This document shows positions 51,500 through 57,678 of a stretch of 64,000 bases of DNA, piece by piece; within the stretch, counting starts at the first letter, position 1; each line of letters starts with the position of its first letter. The notes under the pieces are model-generated. The model saw only the letters and a list, made by a program, of their open reading frames with translations. It made no database searches and was not told the DNA's origin. The translations under genes and the position numbers were made by a program. The stretch comes from Aeromicrobium ginsengisoli (GTDB lineage Bacteria; Actinomycetota; Actinomycetes; Propionibacteriales; Nocardioidaceae), in contig NZ_SDPQ02000002.1 in the NCBI RefSeq assembly GCF_004134905.2, positions 496,001 through 560,000 of the forward strand. The letters run 5' to 3'.

Positions 51500-52435
51500 T
51501 CAGGCCGCCCGAAGCAGATCGCACGTGCAGGCGTGGTGGAAGGCCAGGGGCCAGCTGTCGCGCTCGTCGTGCCCGGGTCCGACGACGAGGCATCGACCGA
51601 GGGTGCGGCTGCGCCGGCCGTCGGCGTGGGCCAGCACCTCGACGGCGACCTCCAGCGCTGCGGCGTGGGTCGTGACCGCGTCGACAGCCGGGGGAGTCAT
51701 GCTCGCGGTGTGACGGCCCAGCTGGTGCACCAGCGCCGGCCACGCGCGGTCCCAGTCCGCCCGGTGCAGGTCGTGACACGACACGCAGGGCGTGTGCCCA
51801 GGGCGTACGAGGGGGCCGATGCGCACACGGTCCTCGTCGATCACGATCGGCAGGTGGTCGATGCCCAGCTGTGCCGGTTGCTCGAACACCGTGCGGGCCG
51901 GCTCGCCGCACGAGGCGATGACCAGCAGGTCGGGCTGGTCGGGGGCGAACCGGCTGATGCCGGCATCGGCGAGCGTGGACTGGACGATCTCGGTCAGCCG
52001 GCGGCTCCCGGCGTCCGCGTGGAGGGCGACCCCGTACGCCTGCCGGTGGCGGAGCCGGGCCGGGTCCTCGCCGCCGAAGTCTGCGTGCCGCGCCTCGGCA
52101 TCGAGCCCGCGGACATCAGCCGTGCTCCAGCGGGTCGCGTCGAACACGACGCCCGCGGAACGGAGCTCACCGAGGATCTCGACGACCGGCGCCGCGAGCT
52201 CGGGGATCGTGTCGCGGGCGAGCGCCGCCAAGCGGTCGACGTCCCGGGCGCCGTCGAAGAGGCGGAGCAGGTCGAGCAGGCCGGGCCGGTCGGCGATGAC
52301 GATGCCGGGGGAGGTGCCGACCTGCAGGTGCGTGGCGTCTCGTCGCAGGAGTGGTGCACCGGGACGAAGCGCAGGTCGAAAGGCCATGTCGTCAGGGTCG
52401 TCGCTCGATGCTGATCCGGCGAACGAGTCGTCCAC
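51500..52435 (-). CDS. ThiF/cyclodehydratase-like protein (bacteriocin-type E1 homologue)
   Basis: A 311-residue protein that looks like the N-terminal half of TOMM/bacteriocin E1-like (Ocin-ThiF-like) proteins. It has a leader-binding-type opening (PGAPLLRRDATHLQVGTSPG), a helical middle (LLDLLRLFDGARDVDRLAAL), and Cys pairs in TPCVSCHDLHR and HACTCDLL that could bind zinc. The nucleotide-binding GxGxxG of true E1 enzymes is not seen, so it may lack adenylation activity. No YcaO or peptide precursor gene is nearby. An ATG at 52387 may be the true start. Confidence 0.6.
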   Translation of the reverse strand: MDDSFAGSASSDDPDDMAFRPALRPGAPLLRRDATHLQVGTSPGIVIADRPGLLDLLRLFDGARDVDRLAALARDTIPELAAPVVEILGELRSAGVVFDATRWSTADVRGLDAEARHADFGGEDPARLRHRQAYGVALHADAGSRRLTEIVQSTLADAGISRFAPDQPDLLVIASCGEPARTVFEQPAQLGIDHLPIVIDEDRVRIGPLVRPGHTPCVSCHDLHRADWDRAWPALVHQLGRHTASMTPPAVDAVTTHAAALEVAVEVLAHADGRRSRTLGRCLVVGPGHDERDSWPLAFHHACTCDLLRAA

Positions 52436-52451
52436 AGATTCATCGTCGGCT

Positions 52452-52520
52452 CACGAGGTTTCGTCACCGGGCGCCTTCGGCGCGATCGCTCAACCTGCCT
52501 CGACGCTCGCTCGGCCTCGG
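52452..52520. repeat. Dispersed repeat, copy 2
   Basis: Second copy of the 50010-50100 element. It carries the hairpin GCGCC/GGCGC (52471-52483) with the same TTCG-type loop, then CGCTCAACCTGCCTCG and CGCTCGG-CTCGGCAAA. It sits upstream of the ThiF-like gene. The two copies flank the ABC1 kinase/ThiF-like gene pair as direct repeats about 2.4 kb apart. Confidence 0.55.
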
Positions 52521-52536
52521 CAAAGCGGAGGACTCA

Positions 52537-52576
52537 GCAAAGCGGAGGACCCGACGCGGTGCGTCGGATCCTCCGC
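52537..52576 (-). terminator. Intrinsic terminator after the DUF5679 gene
   Basis: On the minus strand a 16-base stem (15 pairs; arms 52561-52576 and 52542-52557) with a 3-base loop is followed by TTTGC. It lies 42 bases after the DUF5679 stop. The hairpin's 14-base segment GCAAAGCGGAGGAC is duplicated at 52520-52533. Confidence 0.7.
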
Positions 52577-52617
52577 AAAACTCGGGGAAGTGCGGGGCCC
52601 GGATCCCCGCGGGTGGT

Positions 52618-52776
52618 TCAGGCCTTACCGAGGATCCGGTTCAGCTTGGTACCACAGACCGGGCAGACGCCCTTGGCCATACGAGTGCCCTTGTCACTGA
52701 CGTGGACCTCTCCGGACGCCTCGCGCTTTTCCTTGCACTTGACGCAGTAGAACTCGCCACTCCATGTTTCCGACAT
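52618..52776 (-). CDS. DUF5679 zinc-ribbon small protein
   Basis: A 52-residue protein found by reading the minus strand. It opens MSETWSGEFYCVKCKEKREA and has C-x2-C twice: YCVKCK near 11-14 and CPVCGTK near 40-43, a zinc-ribbon pattern. The segment VSDKGTRMAKG lies between. This is the DUF5679 layout, common in Actinobacteria and of unknown function. AAGGAGG lies seven bases upstream of the ATG. An intrinsic terminator follows. Confidence 0.85.
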   Translation of the reverse strand: MSETWSGEFYCVKCKEKREASGEVHVSDKGTRMAKGVCPVCGTKLNRILGKA

Positions 52777-52916
52777 TGCGGCCTCCTTGCCGATGTGGTG
52801 CTAGTCACGTTCAGGGTACGCGTGGGAGTGCCGTTTCACGCTCAGCTGAGCGTAAAGGCGTTCGGCGCGTCGGAATGCCCGAAAACGCTGGTCGGGGCTC
52901 GCGTGGGCCCGCCGAC

Positions 52917-52978
52917 ACAAAAGAGGCTCCCGACGGAGCTTGCCTTCCCCTTGCGAGCTCCGTCGAGAGCCTCGAATG
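52917..52978 (-). terminator. Strong intrinsic terminator with no gene in front
   Basis: Arms at 52956-52973 and 52923-52940 pair at 17 of 18 positions around a 15-base loop; the minus strand then reads TTTT. A promoter-like pair (TTGCCG at 53013-53008, TAGCGT at 52990-52985, spacing 17) lies just upstream on the same strand. The predicted transcript of about 60 nt is little more than the hairpin. It could be a small RNA, or an attenuator ahead of the DUF5679 gene 140 bases downstream. Confidence 0.65.
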
Positions 52979-53030
52979 GGCCTCACGCTAGGGCCGCGAG
53001 CGGCTTCCGGCAACCGGTTTCGCGCAACCG

Positions 53031-53183
53031 TTGTCCACGCCTGTGGATAACAATGGGGACAAGTTGTGGGGAACGCCGAGGAGCCATGTGGACGAGGCAG
53101 TGCACAACCTGTGCGTCGACCGCCCCGCACCTGCGGATCTGCCTGTGTGACCAGCCGATTTGTCAGACCCGAGTTGTGGACGG
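53031..53183. other. Cluster of DnaA-box-like 9-mers
   Basis: The stretch 52777-53218 has no convincing gene. It holds six sequences close to the DnaA box. Plus strand: TTGTCCACG 53031-53039. Minus strand: TTATCCACA 53050-53042 (a perfect match), TTGTCCCCA 53062-53054, TTCCCCACA 53073-53065, TCGTCCACA 53095-53087, CCGTCCACA 53183-53175. No dnaA or dnaN gene is near, so this is not obviously oriC. A DnaA-titrating or reactivating locus is one idea. Confidence 0.5.
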
Positions 53184-53211
53184 ACAAAAGGTGGGTGCCA
53201 GCCGATAGGTT
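53182..53211 (+). promoter_or_regulatory. Candidate promoter giving a leaderless mRNA for the YgjP-like gene
   Basis: GGACAA (53182-53187) and TAGGTT (53206-53211) are 18 bases apart. The start codon at 53219 lies seven bases after the -10 box, so transcription would start at or near the ATG. No ribosome site is present, which fits a leaderless message, common in Actinobacteria. Confidence 0.4.
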
Positions 53212-53218
53212 TCCAATC

Positions 53219-53719
53219 ATGGGAGACGTGGAGATCCGGCGCAGCGCCCGGCGCAAGCGCACGGTCCGGGCCTATCGCGAGGGCGACAAGACGATCGTCC
53301 TGATGCCCGCGCACCTCTCCAAGGCCGAGGAGGAGCGCCACGTGCGCAGCCTCGTCGAGCGGCTCGACCGCCGCGAGCAACGCGTACGCCCGAGCGACGA
53401 CGACCTCCAGGTCCGCGCCGGCCAGCTGTCCAGCACGTGGCTCGAGGGTCGCGCGGTGCCGCTGTCCGTGCGCTGGGTGTCCAACCAGAACAGCCGATGG
53501 GGGTCGTGCACCAGCGCCGATCGCAGCATCCGGCTGTCCGACCGACTCAAGGGCATGCCCGAATGGGTCGTCGACTACGTGCTGCTGCACGAGCTGGCGC
53601 ACCTCATCGAGTCCAACCACAGCAAGCAGTTCTGGGCGCTCGTCGACGCCTATCCCGACACGGCGAGGGCTAAGGCATTCCTCGAAGGCGTGTCCTGGCA
53701 GCAGCGATCAGCTCCCTGA
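53219..53719 (+). CDS. YgjP/SprT-like metallopeptidase (DUF45/M48-like)
   Basis: A 166-residue zinc-dependent hydrolase-like protein. The zinc motif HELAHLIESNHSKQFW at about 123-138 has the HExxH and the third ligand. The N-terminal region has VEIRRSARRKRTVRAY and KTIVLMPAHLSKAEEE, and the middle SNQNSRWGSCTSADRSIRLS is typical of YgjP/DUF45. Substrates are unknown. The ATG at 53219 follows the -10 element closely. The last 50 bases overlap the 3' end of the NUDIX gene on the other strand. Confidence 0.88.
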   Translation: MGDVEIRRSARRKRTVRAYREGDKTIVLMPAHLSKAEEERHVRSLVERLDRREQRVRPSDDDLQVRAGQLSSTWLEGRAVPLSVRWVSNQNSRWGSCTSADRSIRLSDRLKGMPEWVVDYVLLHELAHLIESNHSKQFWALVDAYPDTARAKAFLEGVSWQQRSAP

Positions 53720-54221
53720 CCGAGTCGTCGGTCTCGGCCGGCAACGCGTCGATGCCGAACCACGCCAGGTCGTCCGACTCGTCGCTGATGACGTGCTGCG
53801 CCCCGGCAGGAGCCACCGCGACATATTGCACGTCGAGGTGATGGGCCGGCCGGATCGGTCCGCACGGCACCTCGTGCCTGGACAGCAGCACCGGCACCGG
53901 GTCGATCACGAGGCCGGCGATCCCGCTCTCCTCGCGACCCTCCCTCAGTGCGGCCTCAGCGAGGGTCGCGTCGTCGGGTTCGCAGTGCCCGCCGGTCTGC
54001 AACCACAGCTTGATGATGCGGTGCAACGTCAGCAGGACGCGTGCGTGGTCGGCCGAGAAGATGATTGCGCTCGCCGTCAGGTGATCCGGATGGCACTCGC
54101 GGCTCATGGCATCGGCGTACGTCTCGGTGTGCGCGACGTAGAGCCCGCGCAACCGGTCCTGCTCGGCGTCGGGCGCGGTCCAGCCACTCAGCACGCCGTG
54201 CGCGTCGTCGCGCAGCGTCAC
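53670..54221 (-). CDS. NUDIX hydrolase
   Basis: A 183-residue Nudix-family enzyme. The Nudix helix is GGHCEPDDATLAEAALREGR with EESGI, which has a one-residue insertion relative to the consensus but keeps REGREESG with the metal-binding Glu residues. The segment AIIFSADHARVLLTLHRIIK is the strand before it, and the His-rich DVQYVAVAPAG part follows. The substrate may be a nucleoside diphosphate derivative. The ATG at 54221 overlaps the metalloprotease gene stop by four bases, so it is in that operon. Confidence 0.85.
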   Translation of the reverse strand: MTLRDDAHGVLSGWTAPDAEQDRLRGLYVAHTETYADAMSRECHPDHLTASAIIFSADHARVLLTLHRIIKLWLQTGGHCEPDDATLAEAALREGREESGIAGLVIDPVPVLLSRHEVPCGPIRPAHHLDVQYVAVAPAGAQHVISDESDDLAWFGIDALPAETDDSVRELIAAARTRLRGMP

Positions 54222-55525
54222 TCGCGGGTGCCGTCAGGCTCGCCGTCGGAGGCCTCGCCGGGATCGTTGTCGAGCAGCTCCCCGAGCGCGGCGTCGAAGT
54301 CGTCGTCGCTCTGGGTGCGGTGCTCGCCCTGCGCGAAGCCGAGCGGGTCGTCGAGGTCTGCCGCCGACGGCATCAGGTCGGGGTGGCTCCACACCGCGTC
54401 GCGTGCGTCGGGACCCTGCCGGTCACGCAGCGCGGCCCACAGCGTCGTGGCCTCGCGGAGCTTGCGGGGACGCAGCTCCAGGCCGACGAGCGAAGCGAAC
54501 GTCTGCTCGGCCGGACCACCCGCGGCCCGGCGGCGGCGCATCGCCTCGGCGAGCGGGGCGGCTGCGGGCATACGGTCCTTGGTCGCCTGGGTGACGATCT
54601 CGTCGACCCAGCCCTCGATGAACGCGAGCAGGGTCTCGAGGCGGTCGAGCGCCCGCTGCTGCTCAGGGGTGCGCTCGGGCTCGAACAGGCCGCCGGCCAG
54701 CGCTTCCTGGATCTCCTCGGGCCGCGACGGGTCGAGGCCCTGGAGCTGCGACTCGATCGCGCCGACGTCGATGCGCGTGCCGCGGCCGAACTCCTCGATC
54801 GCGCCGACGAGCGCAGGACGCAGCCAGGGGGAGTGGTGGAACAGGCGGTGGTGCGCGCACTCGCGCAGGACGATGTAGAGGAGCACGTCGGACGCCGGAT
54901 GCTCGAGACCTTCGCCGAACGCCTCGACGCCCGACGGCAGGACCGCCGCGATGCGCTCGGGTCCGAGCGGGATGCCGATCTCGGTCGACGACACGATCTC
55001 GCCGGCAAGACCGCCCAGGGCCTGGCCGACCTGCTGGCCGAACATCGCGCCACCGGCCTGCGACAGCATGCCCATCAGTGGTCCGGCCATGGCCTTGGCC
55101 TCTTCGGGGAGCGCCTCGCCCATCGCCTTGACGACATGGGCGGCGATCGGCTCGACGAGCTGCTGCCAGGTGCCGGAGGTCGCCTCGATCCACTCCGCTC
55201 TGCTCCACGCCGTCGCGGTCGTGGCGCCGACGGGGATCGAGGTGACGGTGTCGAGCCACGACTCGGCGAGCTGGGCGGCGTCGTCGACCGCGCCCTGCTG
55301 TGCCGAGTTGGGCGAGGGATCCGGTCCGGCCGCGGCCACGGTGTGCCGGGCGATGTCCTTGGCCAGGTCGAAGTTGACGCTGCCCTCGTGCGGCGCGAAC
55401 ATCTTCTGCATCTGGCCCATGATCTGGTGCATGTCCATCTCACCGCCGGAGAACGCGCCGAACAGCTGCTCCATGGGCGTGCCCTTGAAGGGGTTGTCGG
55501 GCTCGTCGTTCTCGTTCTCGGCCAT
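54218..55525 (-). CDS. Zincin-like DUF2342 protein (zinc-dependent metalloprotease family)
   Basis: A 435-residue protein of the Zincin_2/DUF2342 type, as M. tuberculosis Rv3195. It has NPFKGTPMEQLFGAFSGGEM at the N-terminus, GMLSQAGGAMFGQQVGQALG, and the region LREC-AHHRLFHHSPWLRP where a metalloprotease helix is expected. Where the family is described as HExxH-like, this one reads RECAH, so its first His is missing. A later GAIEEFGRG could supply an acidic ligand. Activity is therefore uncertain. A 16-base palindrome lies between it and moaE. Confidence 0.78.
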   Translation of the reverse strand: MAENENDEPDNPFKGTPMEQLFGAFSGGEMDMHQIMGQMQKMFAPHEGSVNFDLAKDIARHTVAAAGPDPSPNSAQQGAVDDAAQLAESWLDTVTSIPVGATTATAWSRAEWIEATSGTWQQLVEPIAAHVVKAMGEALPEEAKAMAGPLMGMLSQAGGAMFGQQVGQALGGLAGEIVSSTEIGIPLGPERIAAVLPSGVEAFGEGLEHPASDVLLYIVLRECAHHRLFHHSPWLRPALVGAIEEFGRGTRIDVGAIESQLQGLDPSRPEEIQEALAGGLFEPERTPEQQRALDRLETLLAFIEGWVDEIVTQATKDRMPAAAPLAEAMRRRRAAGGPAEQTFASLVGLELRPRKLREATTLWAALRDRQGPDARDAVWSHPDLMPSAADLDDPLGFAQGEHRTQSDDDFDAALGELLDNDPGEASDGEPDGTRE

Positions 55526-55551
55526 ACGTCAACAGTAGCGACCGGATCCGC

Positions 55552-55567
55552 CGATCCCACGGGATCG
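55552..55567. promoter_or_regulatory. 16-base palindrome between the zincin-like gene and moaE
   Basis: CGATCCC-AC-GGGATCG is a perfect inverted repeat in the 67-base divergent space, 26 bases upstream of each start. Size and place fit an operator. The -10-like TACGAT (55578-55583) for moaE follows it. The binding protein is unknown. Confidence 0.4.
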
Positions 55568-55592
55568 ATGTTCGCTCTACGATGAATCCGAC

Positions 55593-56054
55593 ATGACTGC
55601 CGTACGCCTCCTCGACATCCGCGACGCACCGCTGAGCCTCGACGAGGTCTACGCCGCGGTGACGGATCCGGCGGCGGGTGGCATCTGCGTGTTCATCGGA
55701 ACGGTCCGTGACCACGACGAGGGCCACGAGGTCTCGGCGCTCGGTTACTCCTCGCACCCGACGGCGCTCGCCCGGTTGCGCGACGTCGCCGATCGCATCG
55801 CCGTGGAGTGCGACGTGGTCGCTCTGGCAGGAGTGCATCGCGTCGGTGACCTGGCCGTCGGTGACCTTGCAGTCGTCGTCGCCGCGTCGGCAGCACATCG
55901 TGCCCAGGCGTTCGAGGCGTGCCGGAGGCTGATCGACGAGCTCAAGACCGACGTGCCGGTGTGGAAGCACCAGACGTACGCCTCCGGTGACGCCGCGTGG
56001 GTCGGCTCTCCGGACGTCCCGGCCGCAGGCGCGCCGGTTGCCGGGACTGACTAG
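55593..56054 (+). CDS. moaE: Molybdopterin synthase catalytic subunit MoaE
   Basis: Large subunit of molybdopterin synthase, which converts cPMP to molybdopterin with the sulfur carrier MoaD. The 153-residue protein has VFIGTVRDHDEG, the RVGDLAVGDLAVVVAASAAH core with HRAQAFEACRRLIDELK, and VPVWKHQTYASG near the C-terminus, which are MoaE hallmarks. MoaD is not adjacent. MoeZ, the FdhF-type enzyme and the sulfite-oxidase-like protein in this window fit a molybdenum-cofactor-using cell. It ends nine bases before the Lon/PDZ protease gene. Confidence 0.88.
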   Translation: MTAVRLLDIRDAPLSLDEVYAAVTDPAAGGICVFIGTVRDHDEGHEVSALGYSSHPTALARLRDVADRIAVECDVVALAGVHRVGDLAVGDLAVVVAASAAHRAQAFEACRRLIDELKTDVPVWKHQTYASGDAAWVGSPDVPAAGAPVAGTD

Positions 56055-56063
56055 GCTCACCGT

Positions 56064-57149
56064 GTGTCCGACCCGAACAAGCTGAGCGCTCGCTACACCA
56101 CGATGGTCGTGGCAGCGCTCTCCTTGATCGTGCTGACGAGCGTGGCGTTCATGGTGCCGGTCCCCTACGTCACGATGAGTCCGGGAGAGCCGTTCAACAC
56201 GCTCGGCAGCTACAAGACCACCCAGGGCAAGCTGAAGCCGATGTTCACGTTCGGTGCCGGCGTCAAGACCTATCGGACGTCGGGTGCGCTCTACTTCACG
56301 ACGGTCTCCGTCAGGCGTGCGGACCGCCCGCTGTCTCTGGCCGGTGCCGTGAAGGCCTACATCGACCCCAACAAGGCTGTGGTCCCGAAGGATCTGATCT
56401 ACCCCGACAACGAGACCGCCGAGCAGTCGACTGCGGAGTCCGCCGCGCAGATGGCCGGCTCCAAGGACTCGTCGAGCGTGGCAGCGCTGCGGGCCGCCGG
56501 CTACAAGGTGGGCGAGCGACCGTCTGTCGTGCAGGTCGTCAAGGGTGGCGCTGCCTTCGGCAAGCTCGTGGTCGATGACGTCTTCCTCGACGTCGACGGC
56601 ACCAAGGTCACGACCCCCGACCAGGTCGTCAAGGCCGTCGGCACGCACAAGCCGGGCGAGACCGTACGCCTGACCGTCGAGCGCCGGGGCAAGCGCGTGG
56701 TCGTGCCGGTCGTGACCCGCGCGGACCCCAAGGACAAGAACGTCCCTCGCATCGGCATCTCGATCGGCGTCAAGTACACGTATCCGATCACGGTGACGAA
56801 CAACGTGGACAGCCGCATCGGCGGGCCCAGCGCCGGCACGATGTTCGCCCTCGCGATCTACGACAAGCTCACCCCGGGCGAGCTCACGGGTGGCCGGAAG
56901 ATCGCCGGCACGGGTGAGATCGCCGACGACGGCACCGTCGCCCCGATCGGCGGCGTTCGGCAGAAGATGGCCGGTGCGGCCGACAAGGGCGCGACGATCT
57001 TCCTCGTGCCCGCCGCCAACTGCGCTGAGGCCACGGATGGTGACGACGACGGGCTCAAACTCGTCAAGATCTCGAACCTCAAGGATGCGATCTCCTCGCT
57101 CGAGGCGCTCGCCAAGAACCCCGACGCCAAGGTCCCGTCATGCAGCTGA
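56064..57149 (+). CDS. PDZ-domain Lon-like serine protease (YlbL family)
   Basis: A 361-residue membrane-anchored protease. One N-terminal membrane segment (about 15-36), a middle PDZ domain (about 150-230, VDDVFLDVDGTKVTTPDQVV) and a C-terminal S16 Lon-type domain are seen. The catalytic Ser is in GGPSAGTMFALAIYD and the Lys in GVRQKMAGAADKGATIF. This is the YlbL/Rv3194c type. The domain probably faces outside the cell. GTG start. It overlaps the next gene by ten bases. Confidence 0.9.
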   Translation: MSDPNKLSARYTTMVVAALSLIVLTSVAFMVPVPYVTMSPGEPFNTLGSYKTTQGKLKPMFTFGAGVKTYRTSGALYFTTVSVRRADRPLSLAGAVKAYIDPNKAVVPKDLIYPDNETAEQSTAESAAQMAGSKDSSSVAALRAAGYKVGERPSVVQVVKGGAAFGKLVVDDVFLDVDGTKVTTPDQVVKAVGTHKPGETVRLTVERRGKRVVVPVVTRADPKDKNVPRIGISIGVKYTYPITVTNNVDSRIGGPSAGTMFALAIYDKLTPGELTGGRKIAGTGEIADDGTVAPIGGVRQKMAGAADKGATIFLVPAANCAEATDGDDDGLKLVKISNLKDAISSLEALAKNPDAKVPSCS

Positions 57150-57649
57150 TGCCCGACTCGCCCCTGCGGCAGGCGGCGCTCGAGGTCGAGTCGCACGTCG
57201 GAGCCGAGGGCTGGGACCAGCCGCCTCGACTCTTCGCGCTCGTGCCCACCGCCGACCTGATCGCCAAGGAGCCGGGTCTCGCGGATCAGCTCTCCGACGA
57301 CCCCGCGAGCATGACGCCGGTCGAGCAGGAGCTGCCCGCCGACCGCGAGCTCGAGGACCTGCTGACCGAGATCGTCTGGCCCGAGGCGGTCATCGGCTGC
57401 GCGGCCGTCGTCGAGCGCATCATGCTGCCGCCGGAGGCCGAGGCGGCCCTCCCCGACGACCCCGAAGAGCTGCTCGCCGTCGTCGCGGCCCATCCCGATC
57501 GCCGCGAGGTGCGACTCGTCGCCGCCGTCGTCCGCGACGGCGGGGCGCACAGCGCCGTACGCGCCAGAGAACCCCATGATGCCGAGCTGCTGGAGGGGCC
57601 CGACCTCGTGCCGGGCCTGATCGAACACCTCCGCCGCACTCTGGCATAG
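57140..57649 (+). CDS. PPA1309 family protein
   Basis: A 169-residue soluble protein of the actinobacterial PPA1309-like family, function unknown. It has LRQAALEVESHVGAEGWDQP, PPRLFALVPTADLI, VEQELPADRELEDLLTEIVW and WPEAVIGCAAVVERIMLPPE, typical of the family. It overlaps the Lon/PDZ gene by ten bases (ATG at 57140; another ATG at 57149 is possible), so it is translationally coupled. The UPF0182 gene follows 29 bases later. Confidence 0.82.
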   Translation: MQLMPDSPLRQAALEVESHVGAEGWDQPPRLFALVPTADLIAKEPGLADQLSDDPASMTPVEQELPADRELEDLLTEIVWPEAVIGCAAVVERIMLPPEAEAALPDDPEELLAVVAAHPDRREVRLVAAVVRDGGAHSAVRAREPHDAELLEGPDLVPGLIEHLRRTLA

Positions 57650-57678
57650 AGTCTTGTCACCCCGTCACCAGGAGCCAC

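Noticed and set aside
53086..53208. A 40-codon Cys-rich open frame beginning MWTRQCTTCAS on the plus strand, ending 10 bases before the YgjP-like start
   Set aside because: Third-position GC is about 72 percent, well below real genes here, spacing to GAGGAG is only two bases, and it lies in the DnaA-box cluster. A leader peptide is not excluded.
52801..53262. A 153-codon open frame on the minus strand across the gene-free stretch
   Set aside because: Arg/Ser-rich, no family resemblance, and it runs through the strong terminator hairpin.
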